From Sclerurus mexicanus (Eukaryota > Chordata > Aves > Passeriformes > Furnariidae): a DNA stretch of 64,000 nucleotides. The notes below the pieces were generated by a model. That model searched no databases. It worked only from the letters and a program-made list of their open reading frames with translations, and was not told where the DNA came from. Below, in pieces: positions 12,352 through 25,770 of the stretch; position 1 is the first letter of the stretch; each line of letters begins with the position of its first letter. The position numbers and the translations under genes were made by a program. The stretch covers positions 985,251 to 1,049,250 of the forward strand of contig VWZF01004740.1 of NCBI GenBank assembly GCA_013396755.1. The letters run 5' to 3'.

Positions 12352-14787
12352 TTTGCCTCCTCTGCTCCAGGAACCATCCACATGCTTCGTTTGCTACGAA
12401 GGGCAGAAGAAGTACAGCTCTGTGCTGCTTTAATTTTTAGTATTTTTGGACTACGTTTTGCTGTAGGACGCTGATCCTAAAGTACTGCAACATCCCAGGA
12501 CCAAGGAGTGAAAACTAGTGTGCTGTGAAGAAACAGCCTTAGAAACTTTTGCCAAGAGCTGTCTTTTCTGAATATGCCAGCCAAAAGCTGGGGTGGATGC
12601 CACATTCCCTCAGCCAAGCCTCAGGCTACAGCCAGGCATGGAAAGAGCTCTTGAAACCCTGATGGATGGGCTGATCCTAATGGACTCACTGTAGCACTTG
12701 ACTATTATTGATCCCTGTGCGTGTTCTCTGTCCTATTTCCCAGAGCTGTACGAGCGTAAAGGAAACATCCTGAAGTGGGTCAGTCCTCATTTCTTAGGCT
12801 GAGCAAGGGAAGCCCTTCTGAGCTCAGACAGCTCCCTGATGCTCAGGGTTCCTGCCTTAAGCGTTCTCAGAGGGCACAAGTACAGTTTAAACTCTTAGCC
12901 TCGATGTTAAAGGAGGTCTTGATCTTTATACCCTCATGTGCTTATGGCTCTGCAGTCCTGTCATTTATTGACCCGGCTGGGGCTGCCTTTGGTACAAGAG
13001 TAACGCAACAAAAGGTAGTAGTTTACTGAATTTAACTGTTTTCTAAACGTGAGCATCAATCACAACAAGCATAGGTGATGGGGACAGGGAATAGGAACAG
13101 AGGTGTTGGGATACAGTACCAGCAGGTCTGTAGATTGGCTCAGCCATCTTCTGTGACTGTCTTCTGCATAATCACACTTCTCTGACGTGTGAAAAGAGTG
13201 GGAGATTTGCTGAAAAAAGTAAAGACAAAGAGTCAGCAGCTTACTAACTAGATGAATTTGCTGCCTCCTCTACGCCACCGCTTCACAGCATGATTTCTTG
13301 GCCGACCTTGTGTTAAACCTAATTTGGCAGGCCTGAGGTTGTATTTAGTGAAGACAACCCTCTGCTGCAGACTTTAGAGGTAAATGTTTAGAGGTTAAGG
13401 TGGGGAAGCGTGGGACTGGGACAGGACCGTATGCAGCTTGCGCTCCCTTTGAACTCCTTGCTGCTACAGATGCCTACAACCATGACAGCAAATTTCCCCT
13501 TTCCATCTGCCATAAGAGGTGCCCATTCAATTGGGCCTGGGTCTGACCAGGATGACCTATGCATTCCTGACCTCCCGACCATTCAGCGAGGCCACACATC
13601 CCGAAAACTTCAGTACAAAAGGCAGCTATCAGCTCCCTTCGCTTAGCAACAATCATCACCGTGAGCACATCAGCCTGATGTTCTGCTCTCAGGACTGACT
13701 CATGAATGCAAAGTGCAGTTCAAGGTCTCTGCCTTAACTCTCAAAGTCCTTTGCAGCGCTGGCTGGATCATTCCCTCAGGACAACACTCTTGCAAAGATG
13801 CAGTGGTAAGATGGGAGGTGGTAGGAAAATCCCTGTGGGGATTTCAGGGCTGTGGAAGCAAGATAGGTTGGGCTTCTGTCGCATGTAAATGGCTTTTCCT
13901 GAGCTTTTTTTTCTCTTGGGCTCTCTCTTTTGGTCATATACATATAGGCACAGTGGAAAAAAATTAAAATATGCCCCCGATATTCCTTGTATCAAAGAAA
14001 AAAGGGTAACTGGTAGCATTTTTTCGGTTTATAGGTGTTTCTAAAGCGTTTGAAGGCAAATGGAATATGGCAATAAAAGTACTTAAGGAGATCTCAAGAG
14101 AAGCCCAGGTTTAAAGTGCTGAATCTGACAGCCTGAATCTGAATCCCTGAATGATGCTACATCCATAAATCAAAATGGTCCAACCATCACCTTTGGAAGG
14201 AAACCATCTTCCAAAGTAACATTCAAACCTGTAGACTGTGACAAAGCAATAAATTCACTCCCCAAGAATTTGTTTTCAGAATCCCTATTGTCCCTACTGT
14301 CTTGCTAGTAAGTCTCTAACACTTAGAAATAACCAGCTAAGGAAATACTCTCACTTTTACTGTGGTATAATTTGGCAAGACTTCTCCATTCATGCAGAAA
14401 GCAGGAGCTGGATATATATGTATTCTGAATATATGGAAGGTAACTCGAATCCCCTCTACATGCCACGTGTTGACTGAACACGTGCCTTTCAAGAAGAATC
14501 ATCTATTTAATTTAAATGCACAGATTTCTGTAACAGAATTAGGGGAAGAAACCTCAACCCTTGTAGAGAACCAATGGAAGTAGTGCTGTGGAGACCCATC
14601 TTCCATTCCCAGTTATTCCACTTGTAATATTTTACTCTCCCATCTTTTCTCAGCCTGCATTTGTCCTTCCCTGCTTAACATGTAGCAGCCCTTTTGATCA
14701 GTGCTTGTGTGTTTCTTGTTTTAGCCCAAATAAGTTGTGTTGTTAGCTTAAGTCATGAAAATAACAAGGTTGGTTTTGGTGTTGGAG

Positions 14788-14861
14788 TTTTTTTTGTTTG
14801 TTTTGGTTTTTGGTCTTTCGTTTGTTTTTGGTTTCGTTTTTGCTTTTTTTTTTTTTTTTAA
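14788..14861. repeat. T-rich low-complexity tract
   Basis: About 74 bases made of T runs broken by G and GG, ending in 16 consecutive T (14844-14859). It could be the decayed poly-A tail of a minus-strand retroposon, but the sequence on its right does not match an element I know. Confidence 0.75.
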
Positions 14862-16211
14862 TTGCTGACTGGTGTTTTTTAATTGAGGTGCACAGTACAG
14901 TTGGAAAAGACCACATGGCCTGAAACAGTTCACTGTGTGGCTTCCCATATCACTTTCTGGAGCCAACATTACCATGTAGGAAGCACAGTGACCCAAAGCT
15001 GATCCCCTGCTCTCTCTGTCTCCACTTAAAAATGTATCTGCAATTGTCTCCCCAGTTCTTCAGAGGATTCCTTGGTAAATGAATTAGCAGTCAGGCTTGA
15101 CCTGCACCATCTTTCATACTAAGCAATGTCAACATTTAATACTGCTTGAAAAGAAATACTTCTTTAATAACTATCTGCTAATTAACAGGTACATCATAAA
15201 AGTAATTCCATACAGAACCAATGACGTGGGACTCATCCCTTGTAAATCAGAAGAACTCCCCGTCCAATTTTTTCTCTTTTTAGTGAATCTGCTTCTCTGC
15301 TAAAAAGCTGCTTGCACGAGCTCTGTGGGTGAGCAGAAACAGCTCCCTCCTCCTCAGGAGCTGCCAGGTGAGCAGTGAGTTGTGCAACATCCCGGAGCCG
15401 GTGTGTGAGCGGGTGAGAATTCATTCTCTTACCTGCAGCACCTCCAAATCCCTCACTGTTCCCAGGGGGTGTTGCCCTGTGATGGATGGGCACCCTGCAA
15501 TGCACATCCCAGCAGTGTGAGATGTGGTCCTCTGGAGAGGGTTGTTGGGGAATAAAGATTATCATGGAAATTACTGCTGAAAGACAAGGATTCGAGGCCA
15601 GCAAGTCAAGCAAAAATAATCATCGCTCACAGAAGGCAGTGCAAACTATCAGCAACAGGAGTTATTCTGAAATGGTCTTGCTGTCTAAAGCACACACCTT
15701 AAATACATATTTTTTAATTAATTAACTTAGTTTCAGGGTTTTTCACTTTGTTAGATTTGAACTTCCTGAAAATGGATGTACCACAAGTCTTTCTAAAGCT
15801 ACTAAAAACCCTGCTTGTCTAAGCAAGTGATCGTCTGAGATCAAAGCTTGATTTTCAACTGGTCTGAATCCAGTCTTTATTTGGGAATTAATTCCTACTT
15901 CAAACATTGTCATAGACCAATTTTAGGAGGGAAAAAAAAGAGATAAAAATTAAAACATAGGAGTTCTTGCAGAAAGAAAAATAAGATAACCACAATGGTG
16001 AGTTTACCTGCTTCGTGTCACCTCTTAGGAAAAGAAAAATATTAGTGCCCACTGTTATTTGTTTCAATCTTATTGGATGGAATGGAAAAGGATATTTCCT
16101 AATGATCTAAAATTACTGAGGAGTATCAGATAACTATTAGAGAATTGCACTGGTAATTTCTAGTTTATAGCAAAGGGCTATAGTAATTAAGATATCACAT
16201 TTCATTCACAG

Positions 16212-16344
16212 ATACCATGTTTGAAGTCCTTCAGTCTCATCCCAGTGGCAATTGTTAGCTGTGGCCCCGAGTTCAGTGGCTTTTGAGACTTTAGTGAAGA
16301 CGAAGATGAGAGAACTCCACCATCATCTGTGAGAATAGAGCCAA
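16212..16344 (+). other. Weak exon-like segment, possibly non-coding RNA
   Basis: The segment is preceded by TTCATTCACAG, a modest acceptor, and followed by GTAAGT, a strong donor. The frame that ends with the acidic run DFSEDEDERTPPSSVRIEPS is interrupted upstream by a TGA, and the other two frames are also stopped. If it is an exon, it is more likely non-coding or an eroded coding exon. No protein family is recognised. The chance of a random splice-like pair is substantial. Confidence 0.15.
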
Positions 16345-19300
16345 GTAAGTTTTAATTATTGAAATCAAGGAAAAATGTGGTACAGAATAAAATCCTTCTC
16401 TCTTTAAGAAATCTGAAGTAGCTCCTTTTATTTTATGAGTCACTTCAGACTCATGGCCCGTTGCTTCAGTAGGTGGAAAATAAGGTGTATCTGCAACCTA
16501 TTAATAAATAGTATTTGATCTATTAAAAAATAGGGTTTTTTAGCACTCTTGCCCATAGGTCTACATGATGGTGGGTGAATATCCCATCTGCTCAGGGAGG
16601 AAATGGGAGTAATGGGCTATCTGGGCTTTTGACCCCTTGGATCAGTCCTTCAGTCCTTGCCAGCTGTACCAAACCTTCTCAGCACAAAAGATTGATGCAA
16701 GGGCCATGAACTACCTGGGAAAGACTCTACAGCTTGTGTGGGAGAAGAAATTGCTGAGAGAAACTGTCTCTTTTGGTCTCTTTTTGGCACACATAATCAA
16801 TTCTTACAGTTTGAATATGGCTTTTAAATCAAGGAGAAATGAAGCACTGTTTGGGTTTCTGGTTTTTTAGAGTGAGTAGCCCAACAGGGACCTGTTTACT
16901 TCTCTGGCCTGATGGGTGCTGTTCATACAAGTGAGAGATAATAGGGACAGATAGGCAGATCAAAAGAATCGCCCTGGTCTGAGTTCACTCAGTGAAGTTA
17001 AAATGCGGAACAAAATCCTGTGCATTTCAAGTCTTATTTCATCCCCTGGGGAAAAAAAATAGAAGGGGTGCATTCCTGATATTTGCTGTTTTACTACTTA
17101 AATGAGTGTAGGTAGGTAAATACAGGTTTATTTTGCCAGATTCCACTTTACTTTCCGATGTCTTTCTATTTAAGATTGTATTTTAGTTTTATACAATTCC
17201 TGCATGTTCTGCTGTGAATCCTCTTCACTGAGTTAAAGGTAGGGCTAAATTGTACACTTTGGAGCAGAACAAAAGGGCAGTTCCTTACAGCCTCTTTGCA
17301 CACCTTCCCACACCGGCCAACTTGCCTATACCAGCCAAATAGGACCAGGTATTTAATCTGAAGGACCCCAGACTTTCAACCTGCTTTCCTGGTGCTTGTT
17401 ACCTGGGGCCACGTGCAAAGAGGATGGAGAGGGAAGAGAAGTTTATGGCAGAAAGGTAAAGCTGACCTTAGTGAGAGCAGCAGAATAGTCAGACCTGTCT
17501 GAGCACTCTCACACAGGGAGGGTTGGACACTATAGTAAACAAAAGATCAGATCCATTTTAAACTGCTGTATTCTAGTAAAAGAAGGGAATAGAGAGGAGG
17601 AGAGAGGAGATGACAAGTAATAACTGTAATCACTCCAGTAACCTGACTCCAGTGACGTGAGCTCAGGGAGCAAAGGCTGGCAGACAGGACTCATGGATTG
17701 CTGTGTCTCCCGCAGAAAATGCAGTCAGCCATCCCTAGGGGAAACTGGGGAATGCCGGCTGATATTTAATACAGACAGCAGAACATTCGGGCTGCTTTTG
17801 GCAGCTATTCAGGAAACCCCTGAGAAATCCTGCCACCAGACTAAAACTGTATCCTTGGGCAGCATTGTGCCTTTTGGAGAGAAACATCCTTTCTGAGTAT
17901 TGTTGGTGTGTCCTGAGCCACAAACACCTCTTTGAAGCAACCTTAATATTCATATTATTCATCAGAATATATAATACCCTACTCCAATAGGATAGAATAA
18001 ATCTTTATATAAAGTTTTTCTTATTCCTCTGATATTGGATGAGAGAGGAGAAATAAAACTGCATTTCAGTTGCACTGAGATATTATTCTGAGCAGTAGTG
18101 AGATGGGGAGGTAGGAAATGCCAGCTCAGTGCAGTCATTTGCTCCATCAGTTGAACAGTTGTCCCAAATGATGGCTAATCAGAGATAAAGCAGGCACCAG
18201 CAGTGCAGTTTCAGTGGTGCAGCTCCAGCAGATTTGCAAGGGAAATTCAGATCGACAGGTGGTCCTTACCTTTGGCAGAAGGTCAAAAGAACATCACAAC
18301 GTTCTTATCTCCCTGTTTTATCTGCCAGAGGTGGAGGGCACTGGGAAAAAGAGCTGGGTTTTGGTAACCTTAACCATTTAAATACAGAGATATGCACACA
18401 GGAACTCCATGATGGTTTCAGGATTTTAAAGATGGAAAAATTAAACATTTTTTCACAGTACAGAGTTGCCGTTTAGAAGCTTGTTCGCCACAACTTCACA
18501 ACAAAGCTGAATATCTAGGTAAAAGTTATTGTGACAATATTTTTTGCATCTTATTTTGCAGAAGAAAAAGGGGTTTTGTACTGTAAATTTTGCTGTATAA
18601 TTTTCCCTTCACTCAAGCCCTACAAAAGTGCTTGTTATACTGGATAACACCAGTAGTTCAGGTGAAATTATGACTGAGCTGTACAACCCTCAATGCCAGT
18701 TTACTCAGCAGTAATACTGAATGCCAAGGTTAGGATTCAGACCCAGATCTCTGATGTGCCGGCTTGGAGGGGTTGAGGCTCAAAGCATCAAAGCAGCTCC
18801 TTAGCAAGACTCCTGAATCAGCCCAACTTGAGAATTTTCCAGTCTGGATGAATCATACTGAGCTATCTTTTGTAGCAATATCCAGGTGTCATTCCTTGGT
18901 GACCTGTGAGAACAACAGAGAAGTTTTGACCCTGAAGCTGGTGGTGTTTGACTTTCTGTCTTGAAGAATTTGCTGAGATTTGACTTCTGCTATCAAAGTA
19001 TGAGTGGTATTTCTTCCCAGGGGACAAGCAGATCGAGTCAGACGCTAGAGATTCTGCGCTGGAGATCGTCTCTGAAGCAGGTTGGCAGTAGGTACAGAAA
19101 TCTTTGGTGTGCCACCCTCTCATATGCAGCAGGAGTTGTGCTGGTGATAAAGTGGCTGCAAGAACTCTTGAAAATAATGTATTTTAAATGCAATTGAAGG
19201 AAAAATAATTAGATTATTTTCAGTTGATGAGCCAGAATCCCTTTTCTATAGGAAATGATTTTCTGTGTTCAACAATGACCCACATAACAGAACTAAAAAA

Positions 19301-20144
19301 AAATCATAAATGATACCTTTCTTTTAACAAGAATCAAAAGTTCTGTCTCATCCGTAGCATTGTTGCACAGACGGATGAGAGAGGAACAGAAAGTAAAGGT
19401 TATTAATTAAAAGAAGAAGAAGAAACAGAGGGTCAGGAAAGGCATATTGATGTGAAGGGCAGGATAACTTGTACGCTTTGTTCTGCATAATTGTAATAAG
19501 TGTTACAGTTGAATTGGTTGTTTGAAAATACATGTCACAATTGTTTACCCGACTTCATTCAAAATTCTGGAGAATTCCCGAATGAAGATATCCTTTGTAT
19601 CCCCAAAGTCAGTGAGTGCAGACAGCGATGACTTCCCTGAAGAATTTAACCTCGCTGAAAAATTTACAAATTACTTGCATTTGACTGTGGCAGAAACCTA
19701 GAACTGCTTAGGACCCCATGTGGGATGTGCCTCTGACCCAAAAATCCCACAGAGTGAGGTCACCGCAGGGATTTTGCTGTAATGATGGCGATGTTGTGCT
19801 AACCAACACCCTGTCCCCAAGAGAGGTGCGTGTTGCAGACCAGGCTCTCGGGCGGCTGGAGCTGAGCGTGGATGTTTTTTGAGCTGGGGGTTAAAACACA
19901 GCCAGCTCAAGGTTTTTCAGAAGGATTTAACTCTTGTGCCTGTAGAAGAAGAATGTGGTGTGTTGTGCGGGGACGGATCTTCAATGCCACCCCACCTGCC
20001 ACAGAGCCAGAACCAGAGTCCTTGTGCTCTCCTCTCATATCCCATTTCCCCACCCTGGCCAGGGCTGTCCACAGGCCACTGGGTAACAGGGCAAAGGAAC
20101 TGAGGAATTGGTTTCTGCCACGATGCCGTGCCTTCCAGCCTTTA
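16345..20144. other. Unique DNA, no gene seen
   Basis: No repeat family is recognised and the frames are short. A GAA run lies at 19411-19424. The segment 19700-20144 becomes GC-richer towards the CR1 element but has no recognisable coding content. Confidence 0.55.
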
Positions 20145-20366
20145 GAGAATGCCCAAAGGAGAGCCACGAGGGTGGTGAAGGCTCTGAAGGGGAAGCTGCA
20201 TGAGGAGCAGCTGAGGGCACTTGTTCTCAGGAGACTGAAGGGAGAGCTCATCTCAGTCTACGGCTTCCTCTGGAGGGAAAGCAGAGGGGCAGACACTGAT
20301 CCCTGCTCCCTGGTGAGCAGAGACAGCCCCCAGGGGGATGGCATGAAGCTGTCAGGGGGCGTTTAG
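20145..20366 (+). pseudogene. CR1 ORF2 (reverse transcriptase polyprotein) C-terminal remnant
   Basis: The plus frame reads ENAQRRATRVVKALKG, then LRRLKGELISVYGFL. This matches in layout the C-terminal segment of CR1 ORF2 that follows the reverse transcriptase domain (QRRAT...LRGDLI.VY pattern). The phrase expected between these motifs is shortened. The frame ends at TAG at 20364-20366. Endonuclease and catalytic reverse transcriptase domains are absent, so this is a dead, 5'-truncated copy. The open frame continues upstream of 20145 only by chance. Confidence 0.75.
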
Positions 20367-20591
20367 GTTAGATTTTAGGTAAAGGTTCTTCCCCCAGAGG
20401 GTGGTTGGGCACTGACCAGGCTCCCCAGGGCAGTGGGCACAGCACCAAGGCTGAGAGAGTTCAGAAAGTGTTTAGACAATTCTCTCAGGCACATTGAGGG
20501 GATTGTTGGGTTGTCCTGTACAGGGCCAGGAGTTGGACTTGGATGATCCTCGTGGGTCCCTTCCAACTCTGGATATTCTGTGATTCTATGA
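20145..20591 (+). mobile_element. CR1 LINE 3' portion, sense
   Basis: This is the second longest CR1 copy here. It runs from the C-terminal part of ORF2 through the short 3' untranslated region to the terminal octamers ATTCTGTG ATTCTATG (20575-20590). Family words are visible in order: AGGTTCTTC, AGAGGGTGGTTGGGCACTG, GGCTCCCCAGGGCAGTGG, CAGGGCCAGGAGTTGGACTT, and GTGGGTCCCTTCCAACTC. The intact octamer end and relatively low divergence suggest a younger insertion than the others. The 5' edge is approximate. Confidence 0.93.
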
Positions 20592-22397
20592 GAAAAACTT
20601 TTGTTTGGTCCTTCTAAATGCTGAGCATCTCACGTTCCTGTGAACTCCAGAAGCCCAACAACCTGCTTATTGGCTGCCTCCTGATTTGTATGAGTTTCAG
20701 ACTGATTTTAAATTTCTTGCTCAGATGGTATTACTGGTTTTTGTTTGGGAAATTTTGAATAAATCTAGATATCTTTACATCCATTGTTACAGATAATTCT
20801 TTGAAGAGAAACATGACTTTCAAACCACCGTTCAAAAGTAAGAGGAAAGTTTATTGTCAGTGACTGATTTCCTACCTGAAGAGAATCAACAACGATTTTT
20901 GTGTTGTTTTTTTTTTGTTTTTTGGAAATCTAATCAAGGTAATTGGCATTTAGCAATCAGGTTTTAGGATCTTGACAGTTCTGCAATGTGGTTTCTGTCA
21001 CTGCTCTGGGAAAGCAAGACCGAGGAGGAAATGGGAGCTATCATGTCATGTGGATGAGTAACTGGCTCAGACAGAGCTCCCTTTGTGTCAGTGCTTGAAG
21101 TCACTGCTGTCTTATTACAGCCTGTGGCTATTGCAATAAAAAGCAGGTGCAGAACAGAAATAGAGGGAATGGGAACTTTTTAAAAAAGCATTACTCTTTT
21201 AAAAAAACTATGTATTAACACTCATTTTTTAAAAACTATCTGTAAGTCTTGGCATATATTTCAGTTCTTCAAATCTCAGTACAAAACTGGCTGAGTAGAT
21301 TTTGTCTGCGAAGTAATTTTCTCTATCAGCAATCTCAGCATGAAGTAGATTTTGAGCAGCCACTGTTGGGTCTTTGTATCATTCTTAATCACACACAGGT
21401 AAATGTTTAGCTCTTAGGAAAATGATTCGCCTGTCTTAGGTGCTTGTAACTAAATATTTATGTTCTTTTAACCAAATAATAGTGTATGATACTCAATTCA
21501 GCACTTACCCTGCACTAAATAGTAATTTATTTTTTGAAGAACACTATAAAAACTATGTACAGAGTTGAGCATGGAAATATATCCGCCAATGCTCCCTGCT
21601 ATCAATTCGGTAAAGCAAAAATCCTTCAGATGGTTGCCTTTCTGTGTTTAGTTTCTCATTCAATTCTTGTTTGCAGTTTGTTTTATTTAAGCTCTTTTAT
21701 TTCCCTGATGGGAAGAATTCAGCATAATAGCAGTGGGCATTAATTACGGGCTCAGAAGTGGTGCCCCTCTGATGTCTCCACAGCTTTTCAGGCATCAGAG
21801 AAATACAGAAGATTCTTTTGCAGAATGTGTCCTGTGTTGCAGCACAAAATTGCAGATAGTTGTGTAAGTTGCTGTTAGGAGTCTGTAATTGCATTTGGGT
21901 TTTTTTTTTTTTTTTGAAAAGGTATTTAGGAGTAGCACTCCATGCACCTTTGCAGAGAGTAATTCTGTCTTCAGACCTTTGAGTAGCCTTGGGTGGGTTT
22001 GTTGCAATAGGTGACTGTTCAAAGCCCGTAAATCTGCTTTAGATTGATGATCATCACAGTCATCTCTGTATTCCCCGATACAGTCCCTGGATGCAGCAGG
22101 CAGTGTGGACCAAAGAGATGGTGTTAATTCTTCTTTATTGTCTTTTGAGAAATACAGTTCAGCTTCTCATCATCAGTCCTACAAAGGTTTAAAATCTTCC
22201 TTTATGCAAACTCCTCAGGAATGCTGTTTCTTTGAAGTGTGATTCAGCCGAAGTGAGTTATTTTTCCAAGGTGTCATAACCAGGTTTGCAGACAAACAAC
22301 TGGAAGGTTGTCACTGAGTCACCTCACAGTGGGCAAAAATGTCAGAGCATGTTTTTGACAAACCTCTGCTGTGTTTCCATGTCTGTGTTTCCACCTG
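20592..22397. other. Unique AT-rich DNA, no gene seen
   Basis: No domain-bearing frame is visible. The region contains T runs near 20903-20920 and a 16-base poly-T at 21900-21915. No other repeat is recognised. Confidence 0.55.
21900..21915. repeat. Poly-T tract (16 bases)
   Basis: Homopolymer preceded by GCATTTGGG and followed by GAAAAGG. No retroposon body is recognised. Confidence 0.85.
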
Positions 22398-22570
22398 AAA
22401 CACAGGTTGCCCAGAGAGGTTGAGGATCCCCATCCTTGGAAGTGTTCAAGGCCAGGTTGGTGGGACTTAGAGCAACCTGATCTAGTGGAAGGTGTCCCTG
22501 CCCAGGGCAGGGGGTTGGAAGGAGATGATTTTAAGTTCCCTTCCAACCCAAACCATTCCATGGCTCTATG
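22398..22570 (+). mobile_element. CR1 LINE 3' end fragment, sense
   Basis: Words in order are CAGGTTGCCCAGAGAGGTTG, a GTGTTCAAGGCCAGGTTGG block, GAGCAACCTGATCTAGTGG, AAGGTGTCCCTGCC, and TTCCCTTCCAACCCAAACC. The end is ATTCCATG GCTCTATG, diverged terminal octamers. It is a 5'-truncated fragment of the same general subfamily as the antisense copies at 2808 and 52286. Confidence 0.93.
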
Positions 22571-25500
22571 CCAGGATGTCAGATCTCATTTGGCAACAGA
22601 TCTGGGCAGAGAATCCAAAGCTTTACTTAAATTCTTAAGCTTTCCTTCAATAATATATGAATAAGCCTAAAATTAGTTAAATAATTATGGAAAAACTAGA
22701 ATTGTCTGTGACTTTAAATTGTCTCAGCTGAGCTCAGGTGCAAAAAGCTGTCTCTGCTTCTGACACTGTAAGCTGAAAGATCATTTGCTCACTTCCCTTA
22801 CCTTTGGGGTATTTAAACATGTCTCATGCTGGAGAATATGGATGAGAAAGGTAGGTGGCAGCATATTTGAAATGACTGTACTCTCAGCAACCTCGTTATC
22901 TCTTCTATGTTTTCTATGCACTATAAAATAAAAATGCTGGGTTAATTTATAAAATGTCATTTTTATTATGGCAACTCTAGAAGATGTTTTGAATTGCAGG
23001 AAGTTTCTCAGGAACAAAGTTTGTCATCTTCTTTGCCTCTGGCACTGTTTTAAAAAGGAGTAGTAACAAAAGTTTATCAACTAAGATGTGAGTAATATGT
23101 AATTTGATATGAATCTGTATGAAAATGCTGTCCCAGATTTTTTGTCTCTGATATAAAATCTTTCCTAAGGTATCAATTCTAAGATTTGGTTCTCCCTTGT
23201 ATCAATACTGTCTCATTTACATGTCTAGCATTCAGGAACTAAACCAGTCAAGGTAAAAAAAACCCCAAAATTGAAGTAAGGACTGTTTGCCTGTGCTTAA
23301 ACATGTCTTGATAGGTGTGAAAATTAGAAGTATGTTGCCAATAGGTTAAATCATGGAATGGAGTGAGGATCATTGATTTTAATGTTTAAATAATCTCCAG
23401 AACTACTTGGGAGTAGCTGCTATGTATCAATTACTCACGGAGTGGGAAGTTTTAAGACAACTGGTACTGCTAGAAATTCTGCCTGTCAAATTTGTCATAG
23501 TTTATTTAATTACAAGTATGAAGAAGAAACAACCTAGTAGCTTTTCACAGCCTCTCCCCCCACACCCAGGGCAGATGGGTATTAAAGCCAATTCAGTCTG
23601 TTTCCTGATTGCTTCAGGCTACAGAAAATTGTTCCCCAGGGAAGAGAAGTAAATCAGTTATGATCTTTAGTCTCTCAGAGGGAGATTAGAGCCACCACAC
23701 TGGTGAAACAGCAGTAGGCTTCCTCTGTGTAACTGATTTCACCTTTAATCCTACCATTGATTGAATATTACTAAGAACACTGCCATGCATTTTAAGGTCA
23801 AACCGATGATGAACACCCCAGGGAAAGGAAGTTATTTACACAAAAAGGGAAAGACAAGCCTTTAGCTTTACTATTTCAAAAAAAGCAGTAAAACATCTAC
23901 TTTGGAAAAAAAAATATTCCAAATTCATCCATCAGCCTTTCCCTAGTTTTTGTAAAGCTGCTTATAACTGTAGTGTCTGATCATCTTCCAAGTAATATGG
24001 AATAGTGAAGTCTTTTGTGGTCTTCACTGAATCTCTCACTCTTCTTTCCTTTCCAGGTAAAAGTTGTCCTTAGGGCTTTTATTCTTTATCTGTTGGTGTT
24101 AATTTTGTTTTAGGATTAAGTAGAGATAGTACAAAAAGTGGCACTAAAGTTGTAAGAGTAATTTTATGGCAGAAGGCGGCTCTATAGGAAAGGGAAAAAA
24201 GGTTTTCTAAAAAACCCCTAAATTTACAACTGACTTCTGACTCTCCTCTCTTAGTCTGTCATTTTGTTTTTCATGTTACAGCATGTTTTTTTCATTATTA
24301 TATTGTTTTAATCAGTAAAAGAGAATTATTCTATCTCTGCTTTATTGCAAAGCACAAACTGTGCCTCTCAAGACACTTTTGTATAGTTGTATGCAAAACT
24401 AGTGGACATAAAACTGTGAGAATAACTGTGTATAGCACTGTGGGGGGCCATGGAAAACATAAAGCTGCAGGTGAGCTCTGGCCCAAAAAGGTTTTCTGTT
24501 TCTTTTGTATTACTGCTTGGAAATGCTACTGGTTGTTGAGAGACTTTGCCTTTTAATAGGGAGGCACCTCCTCCTGGCTGGACAGTGAGGATGATTTCTG
24601 CCATGAATGTTTATATAAGGCATGTAGAGCTGTTTATTTGACATCTTGCATGACACTTGATAAGGTCTGCAGAGGTTAGTCTGCTAAGGATCTCCAAGTC
24701 TAATGGGCAGAGATACATATCACTTTTATTCTTACTCTTTTGGGATTTTGTATATCCAGCTGTAGCACTTCACACTTGAAATGAACATCCCTGTTTTTTT
24801 CATCATAGAGGTTTTCCTCTAGAGTGAGAGCTTGTATTTAGATCACATAATTATGTGATCCTGTCTCTGGAATGCAGATCTGATCTGTTGGGTGATCTTG
24901 GACTCTTTTTTTTCTTTATCCTTTCCAAGTGATATGTGTGCTTCTTACTTATACTGAACTGGAGCCAGCTCCTAATAGAACCAAAAACATCTGGGAATCA
25001 TGCTAATGACATATTCAAGGTAATATAAAACAGAGCGGGACCTAAAAATACCTGCAGGATGGGCTGGAGAGAAATGGTTGGTCTGAACCCAAGTTGAGAA
25101 AACACATTAAATGACAGGCAGCCCTGTTTTAAACCAGCTTTGTTATTGCCTAATGCTTGAAACAGCATCATGCTTTTTTCATCTGGCCACAGCATTTCTG
25201 AGGAGACTTTTTGCCGTCTGTATCCCATCTGTCTGTACCTTAAAACAGACTTCTGGTTTGTTGCTCTCTACCTAGGACATATCTCACATGATGCTGCCTG
25301 ATGCCAAATATCCTTTATCTGTAGGTTACGTCTGTGCCCTTTGTTGTCTCTTAATCCCACCATTGTTACTCATCACGTTGTGGGAATCCTGTCAGCCACT
25401 TCTGTGTGTGGGAACATGATTTCATTAATGCCAGCGCTGGTACATGCTCAGCTGTGGCTGGATGCCTGTCCTGATCAGGGTTTATGCCTGAACTAGTCAG

Positions 25501-25770
25501 CAGGGCCCCGGTGACCCTGCTGCAGTCACACCGTGCTAAGTCCTGACCACAACTGCAAATCAGCAGGTGACTTGCGGGTCTGGGGGCATTTAGGACGTGC
25601 CACGCACGCTGGGGGCTTTTAGGGGACAATTTAAAGAGACAGGGGCTAAATGCCTCCAGTGTGTCTCCAGAAAGAGTGATCAGCAGGCATTTGGGGTCTC
25701 TCCAGTGCCATCAGCTTTCCAGAGCAGTTGCATCCCTGCCCGTGACAGCAGATACTGCAATGCCTCTGAA
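22571..25770. other. Unique DNA, no gene seen
   Basis: A repeat-poor AT-rich stretch. The one structural curiosity is a perfect palindrome at 24841-24860, listed separately. A pyrimidine-rich acceptor-like site lies at 24030-24056 (CTTTCCTTTCCAG directly followed by GTAAAA), with no supportable exon. Confidence 0.55.
24841..24860. other. Perfect 20-bp palindrome
   Basis: The two half sites GATCACATAA and TTATGTGATC are exact reverse complements with no spacer. It could be a binding site for a dimeric factor, resembling bZIP PAR-type or inverted half-site recognition, or simply a chance AT-rich palindrome. Confidence 0.7.

Larger units (their letters stand above)
11481..16200. other. Unique DNA with low-complexity tracts, no gene seen
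   Basis: The region has only short overlapping frames. It includes an A-rich run at 12324-12351 and a T-rich tract at 14788-14861. I see no CR1 or LTR signature. A 126-codon minus-strand frame at 15233-15613 is paired with opposing frames and is not recognised. Confidence 0.55.

Noticed and set aside
14788..14861. T-rich tract as the tail of an antisense retroposon
   Set aside because: The adjoining sequence matches no element I know and no target duplication could be found by eye.
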